Source of the DNA: Epiperipatus broadwayi
Lineage: Eukaryota; Onychophora; Udeonychophora; Euonychophora; Peripatidae
DNA: 64,000 nt
Assembly (NCBI GenBank): GCA_028023455.1
Contig: JAQFVV010006353.1
Coordinates: 682,001-746,000, forward strand
Direction: 5' to 3'
The notes beneath the pieces were generated by a model. The model saw only the letters and a program-made list of their open reading frames with translations. It was not told where the DNA came from and ran no database searches. The position numbers and the translations under genes are program-made. The first letter of the stretch is position 1, and every line of letters starts with the position of its first letter. Shown one piece after another: positions 1 to 11,429 of the stretch.

Positions 1-548
1 GCCATTAAATTCAGAAGTTGAGGCAGGTTTAAGAAATTAACTGAAAGTACTTCTGCAGATTTAAGGATTGTTTATAATAGTTTTTAAACTGTTAAATTTA
101 TTATTTCAATTATATATATATAAAATTTAGAGTAAAAATGAAACCAGAAGAAATGCTCTTTAAAGTCATTTTTTTCTTCAAGAACAATAAAGTCTATTCA
201 CATTTGTCAACTATTCAAAAGATAATGACCTCTTCAAATTTTTTTTCTAATTAAAAAATCAAAAAATGCAGTAAAACAGAATTTATAGTACCAACACATT
301 ATGGGACATGAGTTTAAACCCTTCAAGTTTATTTCACGAAAAATAAAGGGTCATTTTCTTTAATAAAAGTAAAGAAAATTTTCAATTTGTATTTTTTATT
401 GTATTTAATTAATGGTTCCAATGATGTAAAATATATGTCAAGTCCTGCATGGCTGAATGATTCACATAAAGTATTCATGATTATTAAACTTTGAAAAAAA
501 AAAAAAAACATTGTAATAATTTTTTAAAATTTAAATATTTAATATGAA
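1..548. other. AT-rich stretch, no gene seen
   Basis: Low-complexity AT-rich sequence with homopolymer runs. The short minus-strand ORF at 329-511 begins in a poly-T/poly-F run and has no recognisable domain or splice context, so I do not call it. Confidence 0.6.
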
Positions 549-683
549 GGATTTTTTTCTTTTCCATATGTCATAGCATTGGCCGGAGACGAACCCACAA
601 CAACTGTCTGCAACCTACTGCTTGTTTGCAAGGTTGCTGCGCTGACCTCTTGGCTAACAACGCTTGATCGGATTTTTTTCTTT
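549..683 (-). mobile_element. tRNA-derived SINE
   Basis: Read on the minus strand, the core at about 575-667 shows a box A-like TAGCCAAGAGG and a box B-like GGGTTCGTCTCC spaced as in a tRNA promoter. It is followed by the tail ATGACATATGGAAAAG and an A-rich end. The 14-base string GGATTTTTTTCTTT is present on both sides (549-562 and 670-683), consistent with a target-site duplication, though part of it may be tail. The tail resembles those of the SINEs at 21558 and 37374, which suggests one family. Confidence 0.7.
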
Positions 684-1864
684 ATGGTAACATTATCACT
701 GTAATTATCAGCTAAATAAATCTACCGATCTGGAAATTTATTTCTTTTATAAATAAAAAAAATTAGGTTAATTAAAAACCAAAAATGAAGATAAGTACAA
801 TTTTTGTTAATTTAGTTTATGTAAATCTGGACACATGTTCAGAAATTATTGACGAATAAATGAGTGGGTCTTCATTATTCTCTCTCTTTTCTGCTGACAG
901 CTGACCTGGAATGAAGGAAAACAAACTTATCACAAAAAGATTCAACCACTGCTATAAATTGCTTTTAATTATCAAGCCTAAAATAGAAGAGATCACGTGA
1001 AACATAAAGACATGAAAAATAACAATTTTTATAATAGAACTAACATGAATAGGTAAAGCACAACTTTTATAAGTGTTGATCACATTTGCTCACCAAAGAT
1101 GGTTTATTGATTTCTAAGAACATCCTTGCCTATTAAATGTGTTTTATAAATAGTCTGATAAGAGAGAAAATGAAATACATGTAAGAAAAAGGAGTAATCT
1201 CATAGCCAATGCTTTCTAAGAGACCACACCAGCAAACAAATACAGAAATACTATAATGCATGTGTGAATTGTGAAAAAGGTTGTATATAAATCTGTAAGA
1301 TGGACAGTCTCCAGTTGTAGAAGAATCAATCACCAACTATTAATCAGGGAAGTGAAGTTTAAAACAGAATTATAAGTATTGTTGACAAAGATTGTGGAAA
1401 TGGGATGGAGCAGAATTTGGAAAACCTTAGACTGGGGAATGGAAAATAAAGTGTCTAACAGGTTTCTCTAGGCATAACTTCTGAGAGATTCTTGACTTTG
1501 TTTAAGGAGAAGGTACAGTACAACACATCACAGAAAGTTATTTAATGTTAAAATATATTACTTAGTAGGTGTATTCTCTTACACACAGTAATGAAATTTC
1601 TTGCAATCCCAAAGCTAGCTTTCGATTCCAGATATAAAATATATATTGTAACCTAAGGAATGGACCAAAGGGTGTGGAGTCATACAAGAAGTTCACCACA
1701 TTAGTCACCAAAAACAAAAACGCCATATAACCAACAATAATGTCGAGGCCAGCAATCCAGTCCAAGGTGATATGCACAAGCATCATATGACATGGATTTT
1801 TTTTTAAAAAAAAACAAGTATGAGGCCTCTTGTAGACAATACCATGGCTAAATACAGTTATTAA
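684..1864. other. Unassigned AT-rich region with two weak minus-strand ORFs
   Basis: Two minus-strand ORFs (1133-1336 and 1562-1786) encode hydrophobic, aromatic-rich peptides that could be membrane segments. I cannot recognise a family, and the ATG of the second ORF follows a T/A homopolymer without a clear acceptor. They are as likely to be chance ORFs as exons. Nothing else is supported here. Confidence 0.3.
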
Positions 1865-2165
1865 AATACAAGGTTCTTTTATAATTCAAATACTTTATCT
1901 TAATTCTTAAGATATTTTGATATCAAATTTGGTTCTTTTCGCCCTTAAACATCTTATCTTATGATCTAGGAATATTTATCTTAAATATAAGTCTTTGTGC
2001 AAGTTTAAAATATCATATCTTATGTTTTAAAATATCTTAACCTCAAATATGAATTCTTATATAAGTTTAAAATATCTTAATCTCAGATTTTAAAAACATA
2101 TTTATCTCAAATATAGGTTCTTTTACAAATTTAGATTATCTCTATCTTAGGCTTTGAATTCAGAA
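1865..2165. repeat. Degenerate tandem repeat, about 60-65-base unit
   Basis: Phrases such as CAAATATAGGTTCTTTTACAA and TTTAAAATATCTTA recur four to five times with substitutions. They look like an old minisatellite array. No coding potential. Confidence 0.55.
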
Positions 2166-2386
2166 TAAAATGCACTTGGAGCAAAATGTTAATGGTAATA
2201 GTTTAACTTCTTAGAGATGATGATTATTATTTAAGCTAAACATGGAACATTTGATATTTCTTTTACTTTATTTTGGAATCATAGTATTTTGAGGAAGTAT
2301 AAATAAAATTACATGATAACAGAATAATCAAATACTTAAGTAATATATAAGTGATAACTTGAAAAATATTCAAATACTTTACAATT

Positions 2387-3115
2387 ATTAAAATATAATT
2401 AGATGTGATATGTTGAACTCTTTCCATCATCTACGAGTAAATGTTGAATGTACAGAAAATTTTCAACTGTCCAAATACAAACAACTGTTAATAATAACAT
2501 ACAAATAGATAACACAGGTTAGTAATTACACGTTTCAAGTAGTATTATTCTCCACTCTTCTTCGGGTGTTGCGGGCCTATATGCACAGTGACAATATTCA
2601 CTTAGAAGTTGAAATCGCACCTTTAGATTCTTGAATATCGAATTTAAGGCAAATGCATATAGCCACCAACATCTGAAGAAGACTGGAGAATAATACTATT
2701 TGAAATGTTGTGTAATTACTAACCTGTGTTGTTTATTTGTGTGTTATTACTATCAGTTGTTTGTATTTGGAAAGTTTAAATAAAGTTTAAAATTTTCTAT
2801 ACATTCAAGATTCACTCAGAAGTTGAGCTCATACCTTTAGATTCTTGAATATCGAATTTAAGGCAAATGCATATGGGCCAGCAACACTTGAAGAAGAGTG
2901 GAGAATAATATTATTCGAAATGTTGTGTAATTACTAACCTGTGTTGTTTATTTTGTCTTATTACTAACTGTTGATTGTATTTGGAAAGTTTAAATAAACT
3001 TTAAAATTTTCTATAAATTCAAGATTCACTCATAGATGTTGGAAACAATCCAACATATCACATCTAATAATATACCATCACCACAAATCTTCACACAAAC
3101 ATTAAAATATAATTA
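2387..3115. mobile_element. Fold-back element with 15-base target duplication (Penelope-like architecture)
   Basis: The element is 2402-3100, flanked by an exact 15-base direct repeat ATTAAAATATAATTA (2387-2401 and 3101-3115). Its arms are inverted: GATGTGATATGTTG at the left end pairs with CAACATATCACATC ending at 3064. The right side carries an extra unpaired tail of about 36 bases (3065-3100). Inside, a unit of about 210 bases is directly duplicated (about 2618-2827 and 2838-3036), each containing GATTCTTGAATATCGAATTT. No ORF. Inverted arms, a one-sided tail and a long duplication fit a non-autonomous Penelope-like element better than a cut-and-paste MITE. Confidence 0.65.
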
Positions 3116-3485
3116 TTCCACTTGTACTGACTATAAAACATAGAATTCTTACATTTTCTGATGCAAATTTAAATAAGCAATATCAAAATAATGTAGAAGA
3201 CACTAAGAACACACCTTTTATGCTGCCCACTAAGCAACAAGTGCATTTAAAATGAGGTAAATAATATAACATATATTTTCTAAGGATGCAGGTAAAATAA
3301 TTAAATAATTATTAAGCAAAATTATTGTATAAGCACTATGTGATCATTAAAATGTACTCTTAAAATAATTATTAATGCAAATCTTATTAAAGCAGATTTT
3401 CTGATAAATAGATGTGTGTATGCACTGATATTATAATGACAATAAATCAAAAACGTATGTAATGAATAATGAAATATTTATTTAC

Positions 3486-4728
3486 AATACATAATAATTG
3501 GTAATCTTTTTTCTTTACTATTAAAATTGTAATTATAATTATGCACTCTTTCACATATATTAGTGAAGTTATAGTTATTGAATATTTAAGATTTTAAAAG
3601 CCTAGCGCTTTCGGGATGTACCTTTGAATTCCATACTCATAGCTTTAAAAATGATAACTCCGTTATAAGTTGTTATTCATTTATGCAAATGTATTTGAAT
3701 ATTTAACTAATCCATTGTCAGGTGATCATCAGGTTTTTCAAACATCTCAAGCTAGAGCCAAGGTTCCTGGACTTCCTAGTGAAAATCAACGTGAATTCAC
3801 TCCAGATGAATTGGTTCCTGCACTACAGCAGATTCTTCAAGAACATAGATCCTACATGTCACAACTGCCACAGAACCTCTGAAAACCTTGACCACATGAT
3901 AAATGATTGCCCGGCATATGACAAAATCAGAGCATTCATTTCTCACAACTGCCATATTTCCCTGAACAAAATATTAGATATCAAGAGCTGCTTCCTGTCT
4001 AGAAATTATGTCATCTCAAGGCTTTTGACCTTCATCACTTATGCCACCAGGATGGCCAAATGTCGAAACAAGTTTACTATTCTCATCCCAAGCCTGAAGG
4101 CATATTCATTTCTAAGTTGAAGGAATTTCGCCATAAGGACAGTATCGTCTCATCCAGATTTTTATTTGACAACACATGGAGCCTGATTAAGCTAGATTAA
4201 ACATCACCAGTAGCACATCAGACCATCTGGTTTCCCGAGCAACATGGATTACTTTTACTTTATTTACAATTTTATCATTCTTACATATGTATTTCAATAA
4301 AGTTATTTATAACAAAGCAAACTTCTCTTGTTATCCATTTATGGAAATATATTTGAATATTTAACTAGTCCATTGTTTGGAGAGAGCAAAGCAAACTTCT
4401 TTTCTGTTAATGGTGCTGAGGTCATTTGCAATACAATAAGCCTCTTTCATCTTTCTTTTGGAAACGTTCTTCTCTATTGCAAATGACCTCAGAGTCATTA
4501 GCAGAAGAGAAGCTTGCTTTTCTCTCCCCAAACATAGACTAGTTAAATATTCAAATACATTTGCATAAATGAATAACAATGTATAATGGAGTTATCATTT
4601 TTAAAGCTATGAGTACGGGATCCAAAGTTACATCCCAAAAGCGCTAAGCTTATAAAATCTTAAATATTAAATAACTATAGCTTCACTAATATATGCAAAA
4701 GAGTGAATAATTACAAATACATAATAAT
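3486..4728. mobile_element. Fold-back element with 13-base target duplication carrying a LINE fragment
   Basis: The exact 13-base string AATACATAATAAT flanks the unit (3486-3498 and 4716-4728). Inverted arms run from about 3528 on the left to 4715 on the right, and a left-only tail of about 29 bases (3499-3527) has no right partner. A motif containing TATTTGAATATTTAACTA occurs three times (about 3690, 4350 and, inverted, 4540), and a second hairpin is nested at 4320-4590. The arms hold a hammerhead-like skeleton: on the minus strand near 3590-3660, stem I AAAGCT/GGCTTT, stem II with an ATCCC strand, then GAAA and the palindrome AGCGCT, but with a damaged first core strand. Confidence 0.6.
3722..4200 (+). 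pseudogene. C-terminal fragment of a non-LTR reverse transcriptase (zinc knuckle)
   Basis: The reading frame 3722-4120 contains a zinc knuckle of the form C-x2-C-x7-H-x4-C (CHNCH...LDHMINDC). This is the pattern found at the C-terminus of many non-LTR retrotransposon polymerases after the RT domain. The RT domain itself is absent. The frame is broken upstream, where related sequence runs in the neighbouring frame from 3670, and is lost after 4120. An AATAAAG signal near 4300 could be the LINE 3' end. The fragment lies inside the fold-back element at 3499-4715, so it is probably captured or nested. Family and clade are uncertain. Confidence 0.5.
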
Positions 4729-5206
4729 CCTTATAATAAAAATATTGATTTAGTATAATTATTATTTCCTTTAATTTATTATCTATAATTTACATATATT
4801 ATTCACCAATACATCAATGTACCTTTCTTAAAACCATTTCTTCAATTTTATCATGTAAGTTATATCTACTACCCAATAGTTCTCTTATTCATCAAATACA
4901 ATCTTTATTTCCGAACCCTGTATCCTTAATGTAAAACAATATACCTCTATCCCTTTGTCCAGACTACTAGGAGATATTATACACTTTACTTAATCAAAAA
5001 TGGTATTAAAAAATCAGTGTGGAGATGCTTAATAAATATAAATATAATAGCAATAAATATTATGCAATATAAAAACACATCACATTAATGATACCTATGT
5101 TGGAGTGAGGAAATACCTTTGCTCGACACTGATAATGTACTTGAAGTTAAAAGATTGTAGTGGAGCTAAAAATTAATTGAAAAGCTGAACATGCCTGGAA
5201 ATATAC
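4729..5206. other. AT-rich spacer, nothing recognised
   Basis: No ORF, repeat or motif that I can support. Confidence 0.6.
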
Positions 5207-5598
5207 ACCAAAATATATTTAAATGAGGCATTTATTTTATATAGTGCTATATTTATAAATTGTAATAAACTAAATATCAGCCTTTCAAGCTAGCGTACAT
5301 GCACTTTTTTTTTTATGAATATTAATACTAATAAATGAATACTTTCATTTCCAACACAAGATAAAGTCTTTTCGAAAGAATAGAATGAATCCTCATGCTT
5401 TCATTTCCAGTACTTAAGATATGCCCATATATAAGCATTTGGGTTGGAAGAATAGGTGGATTCATTCTATTCTTTTGAAAAGACTTTATCTTGTGTTGGA
5501 AATGAAAGTATTCATTTATTAGTATTAATATTCATTAAAAAAAAGTGCATGTGCATTATCTTGAAAGGCTGATCTTTAGTTTATTACCAAAATATATT
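5207..5598. mobile_element. Fold-back element with 13-base target duplication
   Basis: The exact 13-base repeat ACCAAAATATATT flanks the unit (5207-5219 and 5586-5598). The arms 5262-5392 and 5458-5587 are near-perfect inverted copies of about 130 bases around a 65-base loop. Examples are TCAGCCTTTCAAG on the left and CTTGAAAGGCTGA on the right. The left side has an extra unpaired stretch of about 42 bases (5220-5261) that matches the tail seen in the other fold-backs. No ORF. Confidence 0.7.
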
Positions 5599-8034
5599 CT
5601 AGTATTGAAATTTTAGGTGTAGTGGACAAGGGAAATATGAACTAGCAAAATACAATGGAGCACCTGGTACTGGTGCCGATGAATAAATGGGTTGCACTCT
5701 CTCTTTCATGGAGAGACTAAATACACATAAAATTAATATAACATCCGCTTAAAATTGCCTCAAAAATACTAATAATAATAAAAAGGTATGGAGCTAATAA
5801 TAATATTAAACACATGAACAATTATTTATCTCACATGCACATACAAAAGGTTCATAATTCATTCACTCGTTTAAGATTATACATATACTGACAAAATCTA
5901 TTATTGCATAATGATGGCAACACTTCATATATACGCTATTTAAAAATTTCATACTCCTACTGATACCTATAATACTTCCGTTGACGAAATATTTTTCCTA
6001 ATATACAGAAAGAACTGTTATACCTCTGGATATAATCATTTGTAATTTTAAATACTCATTCGGAAAAACTCTGGAATAATAAAACCAATACATAAAATAA
6101 AACCTTTTACTATATATCATATGAATTCCATCTCTGGAACATATCATTTGTAAAAACATATTTATAATATAATAACTAATAATAATCATATTATAGTACC
6201 TATATGCTATGGCTACAATAATTCTAAAATATAAACAAAATGATATATACATGATAACTATAATATCATTTTAAAGATTAATAGTTCATTTCCTTTTTTA
6301 TAAGGAAAAACATTTCTTTTCAGTCCTTTTATTCTCTTCTTGAAGTGATATATAAACATACTGTTCTTTACTAAAGCAGAGCAGACACATATATATGCAG
6401 AAATATTTTGAAAAAAAGGTTGCAATAATTTGACAAATATAGAATAACAGAAGGTGTGAGCAAATGATTTCTAAGCCAAACAGTTTCTTTCAAAATCAAT
6501 AAAACCAGAGGAGGAATGAAGAGAATGATAATTCTTTATCTAAATTGCTCTTTATGAACTGCTATTGCGACTGCGACTGCTACTGCTACTGTTAATGCTA
6601 CTACTACTACTACTATTATTATTATATTATTATTATTAGTCAATGGCAGTACATTTAGATTATATTTATTCCTTTTCTAGAGATAATAACAATATACTTG
6701 AAGCAATGAGCAATTTAAAAACAAAATATTCAAATAAATAGATAAGTAAACTTGCGATGAATAGGTTTATTATCTGTTTTAATAGGAAACAATCTGGATA
6801 TAGTCTTTTCATTATGATAATTAAACATTTAGTTTTCATAAATTTGTCTTTTACAATAACTTTATAAGATAATTTTTAAGTAATTTTTTCAATGCTTCCT
6901 TTTTTTATAAGTGTAATGATTTTATAACAATTCATCATTCTATAACTGAGCTTGATATAAATAGATTATTTTAGTTGCAAATAATTAGTATTAAGAATTA
7001 ATTAAGTTAGTTAAAACATGCCAAAGATAGTCTTATTGCAAAGTTCAGAATTTAAATAATTATGTAACAATGAAACAATATACTTTTCCTTACATGACTT
7101 TTCATTTGGCTTCTTTGTAAAAAATATTAAAATTTTCTTTAGTATCTTTTAAAATTATTGTTTGATAAATCAGTTAAACTGAGGCTTTTAGGAGAAACAC
7201 TGTGTGGATAACTTACTAGTTCTTTACTCTATCATGACAATAAAAAATAAAAATAAATTTAACATTGACTTAAAATAAATAGTTAAATAAAAACCAAACA
7301 ATTTACTCCAAAACTAAAATTAAAATTCAAAGTGAATATTAAATGAATTGAAGTTTGAAAAGAATGTGTTTAAATTTTAAGTGTATCCATTTATATACTA
7401 GTGTCTGTGTTTTCTTTTCTCTCCTCCCATGCACCAAAATCGATACTGTATTTTCTCTTTATTAAACCAATTGTTTACAGGTCTGTGTTACAATATTTAA
7501 ATTAATAGTTGTAGCCATTCTATTTTTATTTCTTAATTGCAGACGATGTTTCTTTCAATTTTTAAAACAGTCAGACTAATCCGATTACCAAGTGCAGTTT
7601 TCCAAGTTATTTATTTTTGAAAATAATAACAATTGATGTATCAAATTGACAAAATTTTACTCAGTGCTTTATAAAATTAAAATATGAACTAACATTATTA
7701 TCAATAATTTTAATTACTCTAACCAATATTAATTAATTAATAAAATACTTTAAATAATGAATAAAATATATAGTTTTATAATGTATAAATAATAATAATA
7801 ATAATTATGTGCACACCTGCATGCAAATATCCATGTATATAACACTTGTGTATATTGTACGGGTCAAAACAGTATGCTCACTTAACAAGATTCAAATCCT
7901 AAGCAAAAGTACCTCGAATCCGATCATGCTCGAGATACACAGGTCTGGAGCAATCCTGAATTCTAACCTATTTGCCTATTCTTCGAATCTCTGACCCAAT
8001 GAACAACAATCCTGATGATACAGTACAATTATTT
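5599..8034. other. AT-rich region, no gene seen
   Basis: Only short chance ORFs. The minus-strand ORF 5998-6252 is aromatic-rich with no motif. An ACT/TTA microsatellite lies at 6560-6640. The rest is unremarkable. Confidence 0.55.
6560..6640. repeat. Trinucleotide microsatellite
   Basis: Imperfect CTG/CTA/ACT repeats pass into a run of TTA repeats. Confidence 0.8.
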
Positions 8035-8117
8035 TAATTCCTGGGCTCAGAAGCAAAGTGGTAGAGCATAAGATTAGACTGATGATGATGATCGAGATCA
8101 GAGTAGCCCAGGAATTA
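8035..8117 (+). other. tRNA-like hairpin, degenerate
   Basis: Outer strands TAATTCCTGGGCT and AGCCCAGGAATTA pair perfectly over 13 bases and contain a 7-bp acceptor-like stem TCCTGGG/CCCAGGA. Between them lies AAAGTGGTAGAGCA, close to a tRNA box A, and a weak box B-like GATCGAGATCAG. Spacing of the D and T arms is irregular and no clean anticodon arm is visible. It may be a tRNA pseudogene, a SINE head or a chance hairpin. Confidence 0.3.
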
Positions 8118-10769
8118 CATATATTAAAGTTATATTCATTAATGCTAAGTTATTAGCTAAAGAAAATAGTTCTAAATATTAACTAGAAAATAAAAATTCA
8201 AAACAAACCAGGATTTACATGAAATATATATTTAATAAATATAGAAAACACATATAAAAGTTACAAAATGTTTCACGCTTGGGATGACATTGTTTATTTA
8301 CAAAATTTGGGATTTGTTTTATAAAATCCCCTTTATTAATTATCTGATGAATATAATTCTATAGAGTGTGTTATAACTTGTGCGGGGTTAATACGCCAAT
8401 GTACAAATGTTTACAAATAAAATGCTGTGGATGGATAAAACAAATATAAAAGATCGTGACAGGTTTAGATGACTAATGAGATATAAAGGATAGTTTGCGA
8501 TTTAGTAGTAAATGATTTTATAAATGGGCAAAAATATAAAATCTTAATCATTTATCTACCTTAGTAATATTTATATATATTTTATCGGCATTGTTTGGAA
8601 AAGACGTCTTTGGAGCTTATGCATAAGAAACAAACAATGCGCTACAGTTATGAGAATAAATTATACAATAATTAATATAAATTGATTTACGTCTATGGGA
8701 ATCGATAACGCTTTGAAACGAAAGCAGTTTTAAAATCAACACACTGAATGTATTTTACAAAATGAATCATTATCTTTAACACATTATTGCGACTTACTAA
8801 TGTTAGGCAGACGGTGATCAAATTAAAGAGCAGAGTAACGGTACTAGCATACAATAAAGAAATATGGCATTCATGGCAATTGTGGATATTTTATCATTTA
8901 AAAAGGCAATATACAATTCGAACTTAGGTGTGGTACATCCGCGCATTCTGGCGAATGGTACTGATAGAGAGGCTGGGTTTGGAGGCCCAGAGCTGACTGT
9001 ACAGTCATCTGCAGCACATTAACCTCAGAAACCTCACGTTCCACAGGGAGTAATGTCCCTGATTATGAATGATTTTGAAAAGTAGGATGGGAGCTTCAGG
9101 CTTCCGACGTCCCCAATGACAAAGCAATCAAAAAATGGAAAAGATAAAATATCAGAATAAAGGAAAATGTATGCCAGCAACGTTAGTGGACATGAATATA
9201 ATTTTTATAATTTTCATATAATATTATTTTAAAGCTTGGAAGTGGTCTAACCTCCTGTGCAATAACCTGTTTTCAAGTCTGAGTCATTTAACAAATCATA
9301 AGGAATAATGACCTTTATTTATAATATTAAACTAGCAAAATTTATATTTAATTTCGATTCCCATATACGCCTTAGTTGCTATGATTAGCCCTCAGGCAGC
9401 AGCAAGAAAAGGTGGAATAATTATATTAAGGTTCACGATCTTTTAAAATGAAAATTTAAAGACAAATTTAAATAAGAAAGTAAAATATATGCATCCACAA
9501 TAAAATATTTAAAAATAATGTGAATACAGGTTTAAATATAAACCCAACCTAGCGAACGATTTCAATTTTAAATAAACAAAACTTTATCGATAGATTTTAA
9601 ATGAAGCTTCTGCTTCTTTCCAAATTAAACAATTATTTCCTCCCCTTTTTAAAATTCGCAAGGTTGGTTATTGGCATATTAAAGAAAATAAATTATAGAC
9701 ATATATATTAACCAAAATAAGTTAAATATAAATGGAGCCGCACAAAGCTATATAACATAAATTAAGCATGAAAGGTAAGTGAAAATACATACTACTAGTA
9801 AGGGATTACAGAGAGAGAGTTTAAGAGCAGAATTAGCAGAAACTTATAAATTAACATGTGAATTAAAATACAAATGTTTAACTACATCTTATTAGAAATT
9901 ACAATGTGAATTTACATATTAACGCAGCTCTATATTACGGGAGGTTACCTCAGAAAGCAAGCAGATGCAGTGTAAACAGTCAGGGAGTCATTTGTATGGC
10001 TGGTCAGATGGATGGAACTTGACGGCATCAGGCTAGACAGTTTTCTGAGAGAAGAAGAGAAAGGTGAAAGATTCCACTACTCAAACTTCATAGTGCAGAA
10101 CTTGTGTTGGCTTCTTAACATTTATTTTACTGACTAAAAACTCAACTAAACTTGACTGACTAAAAACTGAACCCAACTCCTCTTTTGTTCTATCGCCCTT
10201 TTACCCATTAATTCCACCAAAATGCAATCTCAGTTGCCCACAGCTATCTCTTAATTAAAAAAAAAACATGTTTGATTAGTAAAATATCTAATTAACAAAA
10301 TAAAACAGATAAGACTGGAAATACCATTTTAGCTATCTTTAGAGATTTGAAAACAATTAACAAAAGAGTTGCTTACTATTCTAATTAAGATTTATAAATT
10401 TAATTAATGAAAACAATCTGATTATCGATAAAGATAATTTCAGTATTTCAAGCCTTCCCCATCCTACATTGTTTTTACATTCAAACACTTTAAATACACA
10501 CATAAATAAAAGATATTTACACTTATAAAAGAAAATGTACTTTTCAGCAATAAATAATAAAATTATTGCTTCGTTCATATATATATATATGCATCATTCA
10601 TACTACTGTTTTACTTTGCTAAATATTTTATTGTTTTTGGATCATTATGCATACAGTGTGTGGGTGAATGGCATATATTTACGGTGAGGTCTGAATTGCA
10701 GGCTCCATAGGAGGTTAGTGTAGATGGTGAAGCATGAAGCTCGATGATGATTAGACATCGACTGTTTCA
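8118..10769. other. AT-rich region with one GC-richer block
   Basis: No gene recognised. A block at about 8930-9125 is clearly more GC-rich than its surroundings but has no ORF I can identify. The minus-strand ORFs 10381-10578 and 10645-10866 are not supported; the latter reads through the repeat that starts at 10784. Confidence 0.45.
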
Positions 10770-11429
10770 ATATATATGTATTAAACAAGGCAAAACTCTC
10801 CATACAGAAGTGCCACCCTGTGCCAACCAGAGTAGGGATTTTATGCACAAGCCTTCTGGCATCCATTGATTACTCTGGTTGGCCCAGGGTGGCACTAGTG
10901 TATGAAGAGTTTTGCCTTGTTTAATAACAATTATGTGCTAGTATGAGATAGTGATCATGTGATGTTTAGTGGTTTAACACCAATCCTGCTTAATAGGATA
11001 CTGGTGACTATGATTGTTAAAAAGCCAAAGACACCGAAATGTATGGGTGTTGAACTGAGTTCAGACCCATATGACTATATAAGCTATTGAGCTTAAATTA
11101 AAAATATTATTGTGTTTTGAATTTCATTCTCATAGTTTTGTAATTAAATAGAGTTAAAAGGTGGCTGCTGGAGGGTTGCAATGGATCCTAAGATCTAGGT
11201 GCAGTGCTCTCAGATCCAAAGCTCCTCACTGATGAAGGCCACAAGCCAGAAACTAGTCTGGGGATATTGGATGAGTAGGCACTAGATAGGGATTTTATGC
11301 CCAAGCCTTCTGGCATCCATTGATTACTCTGGTTGGCACAGGGTGGCACTAGTGTATGAAGAGTTTTGCCTTGTTTAATAACAATTATGTGCTAGTATGA
11401 GATAGTGATCATGTGATATATATGTATTA
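10770..11429 (+). mobile_element. Composite hammerhead-bearing Penelope-like element, 14-base target duplication
   Basis: The exact 14-base repeat ATATATATGTATTA lies at 10770-10783 and 11416-11429. The body 10784-11415 starts with AACAAGGCAAAACTC. Its right half ends in the inverse GAGTTTTGCCTTGTT plus a tail of about 34 bases ending in GATCATGTG. The last 130 bases (about 11287-11415) also occur near the front (about 10833-10961). The element therefore looks like a truncated copy followed by a longer copy, the tandem layout typical of Penelope-like elements. A hammerhead motif lies at 11214-11272. The related copies at 27542 and 40311 share the arms and internal sequence. No ORF. Confidence 0.7.
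11214..11272 (+). ncRNA. Hammerhead ribozyme motif (type I, minimal stem III)
   Basis: Read as RNA on the plus strand. Stem I outer part ATCCAA (11214-11219) pairs with TTGGAT (11267-11272). Stem I inner part TCCTCA (11223-11228) pairs with TGGGGA (11259-11264), separated by a small internal loop. The core CTGATGA (11229-11235) is canonical. Stem II is GGC/GCC with a CACAA loop and an A-A mismatch at its base. GAAA (11249-11252) is followed by CTAGT and then C, so the predicted cleavage is after 11258. Stem III is the palindrome ACTAGT, giving two pairs alone or six in a dimer. The A-A mismatch may weaken activity. Confidence 0.7.

Noticed and set aside
1133-1786. Two hydrophobic minus-strand ORFs as exons of a membrane protein
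   Set aside because: No recognisable family, no consistent splice signals, and aromatic-rich ORFs are common by chance in AT-rich DNA.
2640-2930. CTGAAGA...GAAA strings in the first fold-back as hammerheads
   Set aside because: The bases before CTGAAGA pair directly with those after GAAA (CAACA/TGTTG). This makes a simple hairpin and is incompatible with the hammerhead three-way junction.
2392-3074. AATATA as a 6-bp target duplication of the first fold-back
   Set aside because: An exact 15-base duplication further out (2387-2401 and 3101-3115) explains the boundaries better and reveals the right tail.
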